Notes: generated by a model from the letters alone, not told the origin. A stretch of 64,000 nucleotides of DNA from Mycobacteriales bacterium (GCA_012842085.1 DUTM01000013.1:1-64000), one strand, 5' to 3'; positions 53,197-63,068 are shown, counted from the first letter of the stretch. Numbers and translations: made by a program.

Positions 53197-54732
53197 ATGA
53201 CAACCAGTCCCCAAACCCAATCCCCGCGCCAGCACCAGCCCCACAGTGGCCGCCCTTACCGGCGCCTGCCACTGGTGCGCCGCCTCTACAGCGACCACAC
53301 CAACCCCATTCAACTGTTGGCCACACTGCAGGAAAAACATCCCCGCTGTTTTCTGCTGGAGTCGCTGGCCGACCCGCAGCACCGCGGCCGCTACACGTTC
53401 CTGGGCTACCAACCCACCCTCACCGTCACCGCCCGTGGCACCACCGTCACCATCATGGATGCGAACGGGGAAGTGCGGCAGGTGACGGAGGAGCACCCCC
53501 GCGATGTCATCGAGAGCATCGTGGACAAATACCGAAGCCCCCGGGATCCCGACCTGCCCCCGTTCACCGGTGGTCTGGTGGGCTACCTGGCCTACGATTA
53601 TTTCGCCATCTCGGAGCCTGCCCTCCATCTCCACGGCGCGGATGACGAACACTTCAACGACCTCGACCTGATGCTCTTCGAAAACGTCATCTGCTTCGAC
53701 CACCTCACCGAGCAGCTCCTCCTCATCACTAATGTGCCGGTCGCCAATGTGTCGGCCGCGGACGACACCACCCTCACCGTTTCGGACGCCGCCCGCACCG
53801 CCGGGGAGCATGTACTGGACCAGATGGAGGACCTGGTCTTCAGCACCCGCACCGCCCCCATCGAGCCACTCCGTCTAGCGGGCGAACTTACCCCTGATAA
53901 AGACGAAGCCGAATTTACCCGCATGGTGCAACGCGCCCAGGAGCACATTGTGGAGGGGGATATTTTCCAGGTGGTGCTCTCCAACCGGTTCCGCACCCGC
54001 GCCAGCGGCTCTCTCTACGACACCTACCGGGTGCTCCGCACCACCAACCCCAGCCCTTACATGTTTTTCTTCACCAGCCCCGATGTGGAACTGGTGGGGG
54101 CAAGTCCCGAAACCCTCATCTCGGTGCAGGACGGCGTTGCGAAAACTTTCCCGCTCGCTGGCACCCGCCCGCGCGGCACCACCACCTCCGAGGATGCCGA
54201 GCTGGAAGCTGATCTGCTGGCCGACCCGAAGGAACTGGCCGAACATCACATGCTGGTGGACTTGGGTCGCAACGACCTGGGACGTTTCGCCGCCCCCGGC
54301 ACAGTGGAGGTGACGGAGCTGGCACAGGTCCACCGCTACAGCCACGTCATGCACCTGGGGTCGGTGGTACAAGCCCAGCTCGCCCCAGACGCCAACGTGG
54401 TGGACGCAGTGGGGTCGGTGCTCCCCGCCGGGACGCTTTCCGGCGCACCCAAAATCCGGGCCGCCGAAATTATTGACGACCTGGAGGGCGGCCGCCGGGG
54501 CATCTATGGAGGTGCCCTCGGCTACATCGACTTCACCGGCAACATGGACATGTGCATCGCCATCCGCTTCGCCTACAAACGCGGCGACCAGGTTGCTGTC
54601 CGCGCAGGTGCCGGCATTGTGGCCGACTCCATCCCCACCAACGAGTACCAAGAAACCATCAACAAGGCGAAAGCCGTCGTGGAGGCCCTGCAGCAGGCCA
54701 ACGGTGGGCTGTTGCGCCGGGCAGGGAAGTGA
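53197..54732 (+). CDS. trpE: Anthranilate synthase component I
   Basis: Converts chorismate to anthranilate with TrpG-supplied ammonia, the first committed step to tryptophan. The N-terminal domain holds the Trp feedback site with CFLLESLADPQHRGRYTFLG. The chorismate-binding domain (about 240-500) has GDIFQVVLSNRF, TFPLAGTRPRG, HHMLVDLGRNDLGR and TLSGAPKIRAAEII. At 511 aa it is full length. AGGA lies 6 nt before the ATG. First structural gene of trpE-G-D-CB-A behind the leader; trpG starts 5 bp after its stop. Confidence 0.97.
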   Translation: MTTSPQTQSPRQHQPHSGRPYRRLPLVRRLYSDHTNPIQLLATLQEKHPRCFLLESLADPQHRGRYTFLGYQPTLTVTARGTTVTIMDANGEVRQVTEEHPRDVIESIVDKYRSPRDPDLPPFTGGLVGYLAYDYFAISEPALHLHGADDEHFNDLDLMLFENVICFDHLTEQLLLITNVPVANVSAADDTTLTVSDAARTAGEHVLDQMEDLVFSTRTAPIEPLRLAGELTPDKDEAEFTRMVQRAQEHIVEGDIFQVVLSNRFRTRASGSLYDTYRVLRTTNPSPYMFFFTSPDVELVGASPETLISVQDGVAKTFPLAGTRPRGTTTSEDAELEADLLADPKELAEHHMLVDLGRNDLGRFAAPGTVEVTELAQVHRYSHVMHLGSVVQAQLAPDANVVDAVGSVLPAGTLSGAPKIRAAEIIDDLEGGRRGIYGGALGYIDFTGNMDMCIAIRFAYKRGDQVAVRAGAGIVADSIPTNEYQETINKAKAVVEALQQANGGLLRRAGK

Positions 54733-54737
54733 TTCGC

Positions 54738-55310
54738 ATGATTCTGCTCATCGACAACTTTGATTCCTTCACCTACAACCTCTACCACCAGCTAGCTGGC
54801 TCCCAGGTGACTGTACTGCGCAACGATGCCATCGATATCGCGGGCATCCGCAGCCTCAACCCGGAAGCGATTATTCTTTCGCCCGGACCCGGCCGCCCCG
54901 ACGATGCGGGTATCTGCCTGGATGTGATGCGTGACCTCACCGGCGAATATCCCATCCTGGGGGTGTGCCTCGGACACCAAGCACTCTGCCAGGCTTTCGG
55001 CGCCACCGTCACCTACGCCCCCGAACTCATGCACGGCAAAAGCTCCGACATCACCATCGACCCCACCGATGCACTTTTCCAGGGGCTCCCCAGCCGCATC
55101 ACCGTCGCCCGCTACCACTCGTTGGTGGCAGATCCGGCCACTATGCCGGAAGAACTGCTTGTCACAGCCCACGCCGACGACGGCACCATTATGGCCGTCA
55201 CCCACCGCAACGCCCCCACCTATGGCGTCCAATTCCACCCCGAATCGATTCTCACACCACACGGTCAGCATATGATCGACAACTTTTTAGCAGGAGCACT
55301 TCATGATTAA
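54738..55310 (+). CDS. trpG: Anthranilate synthase component II (glutamine amidotransferase)
   Basis: Class I glutaminase that channels ammonia to TrpE; it may also serve p-aminobenzoate synthesis. The start MILLIDNFDSFTYNLYHQL, oxyanion motif LSPGPGRPDDAG, nucleophile Cys in ILGVCLGHQAL and the His-Glu pair in VQFHPESIL are intact. At 190 aa it is normal. The ORF is open 62 codons further upstream inside trpE, but ATG 54738 is the conserved start. It overlaps trpD by 8 bp (ATGATTAA), implying coupled translation. Confidence 0.95.
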   Translation: MILLIDNFDSFTYNLYHQLAGSQVTVLRNDAIDIAGIRSLNPEAIILSPGPGRPDDAGICLDVMRDLTGEYPILGVCLGHQALCQAFGATVTYAPELMHGKSSDITIDPTDALFQGLPSRITVARYHSLVADPATMPEELLVTAHADDGTIMAVTHRNAPTYGVQFHPESILTPHGQHMIDNFLAGALHD

Positions 55311-56349
55311 AGACGCACTCAACGAACTAGTACTGGGGAAGGACCTTCCCGCCTCCACCATGCGCGCCATGATGGACGAAATAATGACCGGCAAGGCCAG
55401 CGACGTCATGAAGGCAGCCGTCCTCACCGCCCTCACTATTAAGGGGGAGACGGTCACCGAAATTACGGCCGCCGCCGAATCCATGCGTGCCCATGGCGCC
55501 GTGGTGGACGCACCCCCTAACCTGTTGGAGATTGTAGGAACCGGCGGAGATAAAGCCTTCTCCTTCAATATTTCCACCACCTCCGGCTTCGTAATCGCAG
55601 CCGCGGATGTGCCCGTCGCCAAACACGGCAACCGCTCCGCCTCCTCCAAATCGGGGGCAGCCGACTGCTTGGAAGCACTGGGGGCGAAACTCGACATTAG
55701 CCCTGAGGGCAACAGGAAAATGCTGGAGGACATTAATATGGCGTTCTTCTTCGCGCAGCGCTACCACAGCGCCATGAAGCACGTGGCGCCAGTGCGCAAA
55801 GAGCTCGGCATTCGCACCATTTTCAACCTTCTGGGGCCACTCACCAACCCGGCTGCAGCCTCCATGCAGGTGCTGGGGGTCTACAGCGAAGAACTGGTGC
55901 GTCCCCTCTCTGAGGTGCTCTACAACCTAGGGGTGCGCCGCAACATGGTGGTGTATTCGAAGGATGGATTGGACGAGATTACGTCCTCCGCCGACACTGT
56001 GTGCTGCGAATGCATCAACGGTGTTTTCACGGAGTACATCCTCACCCCGGAAGAGTTCGGGTTTGAACGGGCCGAGAAACGCGACCTGGTCGGTGGAAAC
56101 CCGCACGAGAATGCGGTCATCACCCGCGCCATCCTGGATGGCCAAAAAGGCCCCAAACGGGATACTGTGATTATGAATGCCGCAGCCGGAATCTACTTGG
56201 CAAAGCAGGGAACCACCCTGCACACCGCAGCTGAATTGGCCGCCGAATTGCTGGACTCCGGAAAAGCAAAGGCCAAGATGGAAGCATTCATTGCCGCAAC
56301 GAATAAAGTAGATGCTGAACTTTCAGCCCTGGACGGAAAGACGGAGTAG
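55303..56349 (+). CDS. trpD: Anthranilate phosphoribosyltransferase
   Basis: Transfers phosphoribosyl from PRPP to anthranilate. The PRPP-binding motif GTGGDKAFSFNIST (about 83-96) and KHGNRSASSKSGAADCLEALG are diagnostic, with an N-terminal helical domain and a C-terminal alpha/beta domain. At 348 aa it is full length. Its start overlaps the trpG stop by 8 bp, with GCAGGAG upstream. The trpCB fusion begins 9 bp after its stop. Confidence 0.97.
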   Translation: MIKDALNELVLGKDLPASTMRAMMDEIMTGKASDVMKAAVLTALTIKGETVTEITAAAESMRAHGAVVDAPPNLLEIVGTGGDKAFSFNISTTSGFVIAAADVPVAKHGNRSASSKSGAADCLEALGAKLDISPEGNRKMLEDINMAFFFAQRYHSAMKHVAPVRKELGIRTIFNLLGPLTNPAAASMQVLGVYSEELVRPLSEVLYNLGVRRNMVVYSKDGLDEITSSADTVCCECINGVFTEYILTPEEFGFERAEKRDLVGGNPHENAVITRAILDGQKGPKRDTVIMNAAAGIYLAKQGTTLHTAAELAAELLDSGKAKAKMEAFIAATNKVDAELSALDGKTE

Positions 56350-56358
56350 GAACAAAGA

Positions 56359-58383
56359 ATGACAATCTTAGACAATATTGTGGCGGCCACCCGCACCCGG
56401 GTAGATGAACTCCGCGCCACCACCGACATCGCCGCACTTAAAGAGCAGGCCGAAAAGGTTGCTGCCGAACGGCGGAAACAGGGCCGTGACGGTGTCTTCT
56501 ACCGTGGCCTGGACGCCTCCGGTGTCAGCATTATTGCGGAAGTGAAAAAGGCCAGCCCCAGCAAAGGGGTAATCAGCGCCGACTTCCCGTACCAGCAGAT
56601 TGCCCGCGACTATGCGGACGCTGGCGTGCGCGGCATCAGCGTGCTCACCGAACCCGAATTCTTCCAGGGCAGCACCGACTACCTGCGCGACATTGCCGCC
56701 GACCCGGGCATCAATGGCATCCCCGTCCTCTGCAAGGACTTCATCCTGGACGACCTGCAGATCTACCAGGCCGCCACCCTCGGTGCCTCCGCAGTCCTGT
56801 TGATCGTCTCCATCCTGGATGACAACGACCTGCGCCACAAGATCGAACTCACCTACCGGCTGGGCCTGGACGCCCTGGTGGAAGCCCACACCGAAGATGA
56901 AGTGATGCGCGCCGTCGCCGCTGGTGCCCGTATTATCGGCGTCAACAACCGCAACCTCCACAACTTTGAAGTGGACTTCGACACCACCCGCCGGCTCCGG
57001 GAACTCATCCCCGCGGATGTTCTCCTCGTTGCCGAGTCGGGGGTGCAGGACACCGACGACATTCTCACCCTCGAAGAAATCGGGGTTGACGCAGCCCTCA
57101 TCGGCGAAGCTTTCATGCGCGCCGAGGACCGCGTCGTCACTGTTCGCAACTTCGCCGCCGGCACCAAACAGCGCGCCGAAGGCGACCCCACCAACCCTGC
57201 CCACCGGGGACGCTTCGGCGACTTCGGCGGCCAGTACATTTCCGAAACCCTCATGCAGGAACTCCACGACCTGGAGGACTCCTACAGTAAGTTCATGGCC
57301 GACCCGGATTGTCGAGACGAACTCGACTACCTGCTAGAAAACTATGCGGGTCGCCCCTCCGGCCTCTACTTCGCTGAGAAGATGACGGAGGACCTGGGTG
57401 GCGCCAAGATCTACTTGAAGCGCGAAGACTTGAACCACACCGGATCCCACAAGATCAACAACGTGCTGGGCCAGGCGCTGCTGGCGAAGAAGCGCGGCAA
57501 AACCCGCCTCATTGCGGAAACCGGTGCCGGCCAGCACGGTGTGGCCACCGCCACCGCCGCCGCACTGCTTGGGCTCGAGTGCGAAATCTTCATGGGTAAA
57601 GAGGACACCGAACGTCAAGCCCTCAACGTGTTCCGTATGGAACTGCTGGGCGCCAAAGTGCATGCGGTGGAGGAAGGCTCCCAGGTGTTGAAGGATGCCG
57701 TCAACGCCGCCATGCGCGAATGGGTTGCCCGCATTGACGACACCCACTACTGCCTGGGTTCCGTCATGGGCCCGCACCCGTTCCCCATGATGGTGCGTGA
57801 CTTCCAGTCCGTCATCTCCAAGGAAGCACGCAAACAGATTCTGGACATTGACGGCAAACTGCCGGCTGCAGTGATGGCCTGCATTGGTGGTGGATCCAAC
57901 GCCATTGGCATGTTCTACCACTTCATTCCGGACCAGGATGTACGCCTCATCGGCTGTGAAGCCGCCGGCCGTGGCCTGGACAGTGGGAAGCACGCCGCCA
58001 CCATGTCGAAGGGCGAAGTCGGGGTCTTCCACGGCATGAAGTCCTACTTCTGCCAAAACGAGGAAGGCCAAATCGACCAGGTGTACTCCATCTCCGCCGG
58101 CCTCGACTACCCGGGTGTCGGCCCCGAGCACGCCTACCTGCGGGACTCCGGTCGCGCCGAATATGTGCCCGTCACCGACGACGAGGCGGTCGCAGCGTTC
58201 GAGTACTTGAGCCGCGTGGAAGGCATCATTCCAGCCATCGAGTCCTCACACGCCATTGCGCACGCCCGCAAACTTGCCCCTCAACTAGACCCCAGCGAAT
58301 CCATCATCGTGTGCCTGTCCGGCCGCGGAGACAAAGACGTTGCTGCTATCGCCCGCTACCGGGGAGTGGAAATCCATGACTAA
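56359..58383 (+). CDS. trpCB: Fused indole-3-glycerol-phosphate synthase / tryptophan synthase beta (TrpC-TrpB)
   Basis: One uninterrupted 674-aa frame. Residues 1 to about 268 are TrpC ([48 protein letters not shown]), which closes the indole ring of CdRP to give indole glycerol phosphate. A linker of under 20 residues leads to TrpB (about 285-674), which makes Trp from indole and serine with PLP on Lys365 ([10 protein letters not shown]); [12 protein letters not shown] and the phosphate-binding [10 protein letters not shown] are intact. Both halves look catalytically complete. Normally these are separate genes, and Corynebacterium fuses TrpC to TrpF instead. AGGAA lies 6 nt before the ATG. 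The trpA start overlaps its end by 8 bp. Confidence 0.93.
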   Translation: MTILDNIVAATRTRVDELRATTDIAALKEQAEKVAAERRKQGRDGVFYRGLDASGVSIIAEVKKASPSKGVISADFPYQQIARDYADAGVRGISVLTEPEFFQGSTDYLRDIAADPGINGIPVLCKDFILDDLQIYQAATLGASAVLLIVSILDDNDLRHKIELTYRLGLDALVEAHTEDEVMRAVAAGARIIGVNNRNLHNFEVDFDTTRRLRELIPADVLLVAESGVQDTDDILTLEEIGVDAALIGEAFMRAEDRVVTVRNFAAGTKQRAEGDPTNPAHRGRFGDFGGQYISETLMQELHDLEDSYSKFMADPDCRDELDYLLENYAGRPSGLYFAEKMTEDLGGAKIYLKREDLNHTGSHKINNVLGQALLAKKRGKTRLIAETGAGQHGVATATAAALLGLECEIFMGKEDTERQALNVFRMELLGAKVHAVEEGSQVLKDAVNAAMREWVARIDDTHYCLGSVMGPHPFPMMVRDFQSVISKEARKQILDIDGKLPAAVMACIGGGSNAIGMFYHFIPDQDVRLIGCEAAGRGLDSGKHAATMSKGEVGVFHGMKSYFCQNEEGQIDQVYSISAGLDYPGVGPEHAYLRDSGRAEYVPVTDDEAVAAFEYLSRVEGIIPAIESSHAIAHARKLAPQLDPSESIIVCLSGRGDKDVAAIARYRGVEIHD

Positions 58384-59221
58384 CAACACTGCAAACAACT
58401 CTGCACATACCACTGCAAACACCTCTTCCGCGGCGGTCGCTCCGGTGGAACCCACCATCGCCTCCGCTTTCGCCGACCGCAAAGCCCTCATCGGTTTCCT
58501 CACCGCCGGCGACCCCAACCTGGCCACCACTCGGGACATTGTGCTCGGGATGGCCGAATCCGGCTGCGACCTGATCGAGCTGGGTATTCCGTTCTCCGAT
58601 CCGGTTGCGGAAGGCCCCGTCATTCAGGAGGCTAGCCTGCGGGCTCTCGCCAACGGCATCACCATGGACCAGATTTTCGACATGGTGGCCGAAGTGCGCG
58701 AAAAGTCCAACGTACCGCTAGTGTTCATGGGATACATGAACCCGCTGCTGCGCTACGGAATGGAGAAATTCTTCGCTCGCTGTGCTGAGCTGGGTATTGC
58801 TGGCATTATCTTGGCCGATATTTCCCACGAGGAGAGCCACGAGGTGCGGGACGTCGCCGACAAGTACGGTGTTGCCTTCATCTCCATGTTGGCTCCCACC
58901 TCCACCAAGCGAGTGTCCCTCATTGCCCCCGGTTCCAAGGGTTTCATCTACCTGGTGTCGTCCCTCGGGGTGACCGGCGTGCGGAGTGAAATCAAAACCA
59001 ACGCCGCCAAGATCGTGGAGCAGGTGCGGGAATACACGGACACTCCGGTTGCTATCGGCTTCGGAATCAGTACCCCGGAGCAGGCCCACGATATGGCAGA
59101 GGTGGCTGACGGCGCCATTATTGGCTCCGCGATCATGGAGATCGTCGCGGAACACGGCGAAAACGCGGTGGAGCCCGTCAAACAGTACATTGCTGAACTG
59201 CGCGCTGGGCTGGACCAGTAA
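58376..59221 (+). CDS. trpA: Tryptophan synthase alpha chain
   Basis: Cleaves indole-3-glycerol phosphate and passes indole to the TrpB part of the upstream fusion. The TIM barrel has [32 protein letters not shown] with the catalytic Glu/Asp region, [10 protein letters not shown] and [13 protein letters not shown]. The start ATG 58376 overlaps the trpCB stop by 8 bp (ATGACTAA). The first 28 residues are Asn/Thr/Ala-rich and non-conserved. 281 aa. Last gene of the trp operon. No trpF lies in the operon. Confidence 0.95.
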   Translation: MTNNTANNSAHTTANTSSAAVAPVEPTIASAFADRKALIGFLTAGDPNLATTRDIVLGMAESGCDLIELGIPFSDPVAEGPVIQEASLRALANGITMDQIFDMVAEVREKSNVPLVFMGYMNPLLRYGMEKFFARCAELGIAGIILADISHEESHEVRDVADKYGVAFISMLAPTSTKRVSLIAPGSKGFIYLVSSLGVTGVRSEIKTNAAKIVEQVREYTDTPVAIGFGISTPEQAHDMAEVADGAIIGSAIMEIVAEHGENAVEPVKQYIAELRAGLDQ

Positions 59222-59253
59222 CGGGGTAGCTGCTGGCCGGCACCCCGTACCGT

Positions 59254-60813
59254 CTACTGCACGAAATCTAGTTTACCGGAGAGGGCATGCAGTCGCATCT
59301 GGCTGGGACCCTGCAAACCGGTAATAGACACTTTCTTGCCGCGCTCTTCATACTTGCTGCGAATGGCGTCAAGTGTGGCCACCGTGGACGCATCCCACAC
59401 TCCCGCGTGGGACATGTCAATAATGATGTGGTCTGCCGTGTCGTTGTAGTCGAACTGGTACACCAGGTCGTTGGAGGATGCCCAAAACAGTTGGCCATAC
59501 ACCCGGTAGGTGCGGGTGTCGATAGTGCCATCGTTGGTGGTGTCCAACTCCGCCACCTTTTTGATGGTGACCACGTGGGCGACGCGCCGGGCGAAACTAA
59601 TCATCGCGGCCAACACGCCCAACACCACACCAACCGCCAGGTTGCGGGTGGCGAGGGTGCCTCCCATCGTCAACAGCATGACTGCAGTTTCACTCAGCGG
59701 CATGAACTTGAGGGTGCGCGGATGGAGGGACCGCCAGTTGATGGTGCCAATCCCCACCATCATCATGACAGCCACCAGTGCCGCCATCGGAATCATACCG
59801 ACCAAGTTGCTGGCAGCCAGCACCAGAATCAACAGAAACACCCCCGACAGCAGCGTCGACAGCCGGGTCCGGGCACGGGACTGTTTAACGTTCACCATGG
59901 TTTGGCCAATCATGGCGCAACCACCCATGCCGCCGAAAAGCCCGGAAAGAATATTCGCAACTCCTAAACCGAAAGCTTCCCGTGTCTTATTGGAGTGCAC
60001 ATCCGTAATGTCGTCGACCAGTTTCGCCGTCATCAGCGATTGCATAATGCCCACAATCGCCATGCCAAAAGCATAGGGGGCAATAATGCGGAGGGTCTCC
60101 CACGTGTAGGGAACATTAGGGATAAAAAACTGGGGGAGGGATGACGGCAGTTCACCCTGGCCGCTCACATCCGGCACCTTCCACCCCAAGAGTGCCGCCC
60201 CACCCGTCAACACCACAATGGTGACCAGCGGCGCGGGGATAGCTTTCGTAACTTTCGGAAAAAGCCACATGGTGAGCACCCCCACCACCACAAGCGGATA
60301 AACCTCCCAGGTGACCCCAAAAAGGTGGGGGAGCTGGGAAGTAAACAACATTATTCCGAGGGCGTTGACGAAGCCCGTCATTACTGAGCGGGGAATGAAG
60401 CGCTGCAGTCGAGCAACCCCCAGTACCGCCATAATGACCTGCAGCAGACCACCCAAAAGCACAGTTGCGATGAGGTAGTCGATGCCGTGGTCGCGAGCCA
60501 CCGGGCCGATGACCAGTGCCACGGCGGCAGTAGCGGCGGTGATCATGGCGGGGCGACCACCCAAAAAGGCGATCGAAATGGCCATGACGACCGAAGAAAA
60601 AAGGCCGACCCGGGGGTCAACTCCGGCCAGTACCGAAAAAGCGATCGCTTCTGGGATCAGCACTAGCGCTACCGAAAGGCCGGCAAGGACCTCCATGCGG
60701 AGGCGTGAAAAAGAAGAAAAAGCGTAACGAAAAGAGGCAAGTACGCCAGTGGGTATATCAGCTTTTGTGGGCTCTGATTGGACTGCCGATTTTTCGACAG
60801 ACGTCTGACTCAC
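59254..60813 (-). CDS. SulP-family inorganic anion transporter with STAS domain
   Basis: 519 aa. Ten to twelve TM helices (from about residue 45 to 400) begin with EVLAGLSVALVLIPEAIAFS, the SulP signature. A C-terminal STAS domain (about 425-519) contains HIIIDMSHAGVWDASTVATL. Bacterial members carry sulfate, bicarbonate or dicarboxylates; the substrate is not predictable. The GTG start has TAGGAG 8 nt upstream. It is divergent from a MerR-type gene with a dyad in the promoter, a common actinobacterial pairing, so MerR control is likely. It is convergent with trpA, with a 32-bp gap. Confidence 0.9.
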   Translation of the reverse strand: MSQTSVEKSAVQSEPTKADIPTGVLASFRYAFSSFSRLRMEVLAGLSVALVLIPEAIAFSVLAGVDPRVGLFSSVVMAISIAFLGGRPAMITAATAAVALVIGPVARDHGIDYLIATVLLGGLLQVIMAVLGVARLQRFIPRSVMTGFVNALGIMLFTSQLPHLFGVTWEVYPLVVVGVLTMWLFPKVTKAIPAPLVTIVVLTGGAALLGWKVPDVSGQGELPSSLPQFFIPNVPYTWETLRIIAPYAFGMAIVGIMQSLMTAKLVDDITDVHSNKTREAFGLGVANILSGLFGGMGGCAMIGQTMVNVKQSRARTRLSTLLSGVFLLILVLAASNLVGMIPMAALVAVMMMVGIGTINWRSLHPRTLKFMPLSETAVMLLTMGGTLATRNLAVGVVLGVLAAMISFARRVAHVVTIKKVAELDTTNDGTIDTRTYRVYGQLFWASSNDLVYQFDYNDTADHIIIDMSHAGVWDASTVATLDAIRSKYEERGKKVSITGLQGPSQMRLHALSGKLDFVQ

Positions 60814-60885
60814 AAATCACTCCTAGTTGAGAATTGCGCATGTTTGCAAAAAAGACTGCGCGATAGACTACTATGAAACCTACCG

Positions 60886-60914
60886 TAACGTGAGAGTTGA
60901 ATTTACTCAAGTTA
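60886..60914. promoter_or_regulatory. MerR-type operator/promoter candidate between sulP and merR
   Basis: The dyad TAACgTGAG - 11 nt - CTCAaGTTA (one mismatch) lies between the divergent genes. On the minus strand it contains TTGAGT and TACGGT hexamers 17 bp apart, so the dyad would sit between -35 and -10 of the sulP promoter, as MerR regulators require. Confidence 0.45.
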
Positions 60915-60945
60915 TTCGGATTAATCACAGGTTCAGGAGGTTGAC

Positions 60946-61388
60946 GTGCCAGCGTACAATCCAGATGCCCACAAAATCGGTGACGTAGCCGACCAAACCG
61001 GACTCTCCATCCGCACCCTCCGACACTATGAAGACTGCGGACTCGTCACCCCTCCGACCACACACCCGGCGGCTTCCGGCTTTACACCGACGACGACATT
61101 GCCCGCATCCAACAAATACAGCGCATGAAACCCCTCGGATTCACTCTCCAAGAAATTCGCGAATTCCTCGACGCAGTAGACATCCTCCACGATCGCGCCG
61201 GGCATGACACCAAACCACCCACGGCAGCGCACCAAGCAGCGGCCCGCGATGTGCTGCGCCGTTTCCAGGAAGAAACCACTGTGCGTCTAGCAGACCTGCA
61301 CAAACAGGTGCAGCACGCAGATGAGTTTCTAGCGGAGCTAAATCCGCTGATAGACAAATTGGATGAAAATACTTTGTTGCCACGCTGA
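60946..61388 (+). pseudogene. MerR-family regulator interrupted by a frameshift
   Basis: The N-terminal part (60946 to about 61065) reads HKIGDVADQTGLSIRTLRHYEDCGLVTPP, a MerR helix-turn-helix. It then leaves frame and stops at 61128. From about 61068 another frame continues the same protein: GGFRLYTDDDIARIQQIQRMKPLGFTLQEIREFLD and a C-terminal coiled coil, ending at 61388. Restoring one missing base near 61060-61067 (ACACACCCGG) would give an intact regulator of about 148 aa. GGAGG lies 6 nt before the GTG. Either the gene is broken in this strain or the base is a sequencing error. It diverges from the SulP transporter that it presumably controls. Confidence 0.85.
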
Positions 61389-61453
61389 TCAGACAAAAAG
61401 CGCAGCTGATGCAAGCTTTTCGCTATGAGCGTGCGACACCGGTACGATTTCTA

Positions 61454-61504
61454 AAGACTTAAGTCTTAGCTGGGCACATAAACCTTTCTCGCAGCTCAGC
61501 TGAG
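61454..61504. promoter_or_regulatory. Palindromes upstream of the tryptophanase-like gene
   Basis: A perfect 14-bp palindrome AAGACTTAAGTCTT (61454-61467) and a 10-bp palindrome CTCAGCTGAG (61495-61504) lie 40-90 bp before the start codon. They are candidate operators. The leader has no tnaC-like peptide containing a Trp codon. Confidence 0.4.
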
Positions 61505-61543
61505 TCCAACTCCTATATAAGTATTTAGAAAGCTGGAGATCTC

Positions 61544-62989
61544 ATGGCGAACATTAAGTTTTACGCTGGTGAACAAGTCCCGCTCGAGATGCACAAAGTA
61601 CGCATCATTCAACGTCTTAATCTCCCCGACGTGGATGCCCGTCTAAAGGCCATCACCGAAGCAGGCAACAACACTTTCCTCCTCGGAACCGAACACGTCT
61701 TCCTCGACATGCTCACCGACTCGGGTGTCAACGCAATGTCCGACCGGCAGCAGGCCGCCATGATGCTCGCCGACGACGCTTATGCTGGCTCCCAGACCTT
61801 CACCCGCCTCTCCAACAAAGTTGAAGACATCTTCGGCACCCCCTACTTCCTTCCCGCCCACCAGGGTCGCGCCTGCGAAAACATTGTTGCGCGCACCTAC
61901 GTGAAGGAAGGCCAATATGTTCCCCTGAACTACCACTTCACCACCACCAAAGCCCACATCACCGAAATGGGCGGCAAAGTGGTGGAGCTTCTGTGCAAGG
62001 AAGGCCTGGAAGTCGAGTCCGACGAGCCGTTCAAGGGCAACATGGATATTGATGCCTTGAGCAAGTTCCTGGACGAGCACAAAGGCGAGGTTTCCTTCGT
62101 CCGTATGGAGGCCGGCACCAACCTGATCGGTGGCCAGCCCTTCTCCCTCGAAAACCTGGAAGCTGTGCGCGACCTGTGCCGCGCTCACGGACTGATGCTG
62201 GTCCTGGATGCTTCCCTTCTCTCCGACAACCTGTACTTCATTAAGACCCGGGAAGAGTCCTGCAAGTACCTGTCCATCCGGGAGATCACCCGTCGGATTG
62301 CCGACGCCACCGACATTCTCTACTTCTCCGCTCGCAAGCTTGGTTCCGCCCGTGGTGGCGGTATCTGCACCCGCGAAGAAGGACCCTTCCGCGAGATGCG
62401 TCCTCTGGTTCCGCTCTTTGAAGGTTTCCTCACCTACGGCGGTATGTCCGTACGCGAGATGGAAGCCCTCACCGTGGGTCTGGAAGAGACCATGGATGAA
62501 GAAATGATCAACCAGGGCCCCATCTACATCGAGTACATGGTGGACAAGTTGAAGGAAGCCGGCGTTCCGGTTATCACCCCCGGTGGTGGCCTGGGCTGCC
62601 ACGTGGACGCCATGAAGTTCTGTGACCACATTCCGCAGGAACAGTACCCGGCTGGTGCTTTGGCAGCAGCCTTCTACCTGGCTTCCGGCTGCCGCGGAAT
62701 GGAACGTGGCACCATGTCCGAGCAGCGCAACCCGGATGGCACCGAAGAGCTCTCCAATATGGAGCTGCTGCGTCTGGCCCTCCCACGCCGCGTCTTCACC
62801 CTTTCCCAGGTGAAGTATGCTGTGGACCGCCTCGTGTGGCTTTACGAAAACCGCCACCTTATCGGTGGCCTGCGCTTCGTGGAGGAACCAGAGGTGCTGC
62901 GCTTTTTCTACGGCCGTCTGGAGCCCATCTCCGACTGGCAGGAAGCTCTCGTTGCCAAGTTCAAGGAAGACTTTGGCGACAGCCTCTAA
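61544..62989 (+). CDS. Tryptophanase/tyrosine phenol-lyase family PLP enzyme, substrate uncertain
   Basis: 481 aa beta-eliminating lyase of the TnaA/TPL fold. The match runs along the whole length: FLLGTEHVFLDMLTDSG, YAGSQTFTRL, LPAHQGRACENI, TNLIGGQPFSLENL, LDASLLSDNLYFIK and EGFLTYGG. The PLP lysine is in FSARKLGSARGGG. Compared with E. coli TnaA (SAKKDAMVPMGG; MDSARFAENAYF), the Asp after the PLP lysine is Leu here, and the Arg next to the PLP-binding Asp is also Leu. Classical tryptophanase and tyrosine phenol-lyase keep that Arg, so the substrate may differ. GGAG lies 6 nt before the ATG. A terminator follows. Confidence 0.82.
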   Translation: MANIKFYAGEQVPLEMHKVRIIQRLNLPDVDARLKAITEAGNNTFLLGTEHVFLDMLTDSGVNAMSDRQQAAMMLADDAYAGSQTFTRLSNKVEDIFGTPYFLPAHQGRACENIVARTYVKEGQYVPLNYHFTTTKAHITEMGGKVVELLCKEGLEVESDEPFKGNMDIDALSKFLDEHKGEVSFVRMEAGTNLIGGQPFSLENLEAVRDLCRAHGLMLVLDASLLSDNLYFIKTREESCKYLSIREITRRIADATDILYFSARKLGSARGGGICTREEGPFREMRPLVPLFEGFLTYGGMSVREMEALTVGLEETMDEEMINQGPIYIEYMVDKLKEAGVPVITPGGGLGCHVDAMKFCDHIPQEQYPAGALAAAFYLASGCRGMERGTMSEQRNPDGTEELSNMELLRLALPRRVFTLSQVKYAVDRLVWLYENRHLIGGLRFVEEPEVLRFFYGRLEPISDWQEALVAKFKEDFGDSL

Positions 62990-63023
62990 AGTTCCTGCGC
63001 ACTACGCAAAACTCTAAATAGTA

Positions 63024-63065
63024 CTGTGCCCCACCGCCCCGCTAGGGAGATCCGGTGGGGCACAG
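63024..63065. terminator. Bidirectional terminator between the lyase gene and csoR
   Basis: CTGTGCCCCACCG (63024-63036) pairs perfectly with 63053-63065 across a 16-nt loop, between two convergent genes. The right side continues TTGTT. Confidence 0.8.
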
Positions 63066-63068
63066 TTG

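Noticed and set aside
61397-61543. tnaC-like Trp-sensing leader peptide before the tryptophanase-like gene
   Set aside because: The only short ORF (about 61424-61453) has no Trp codon and lies poorly for a leader; no Rho-type features could be judged.
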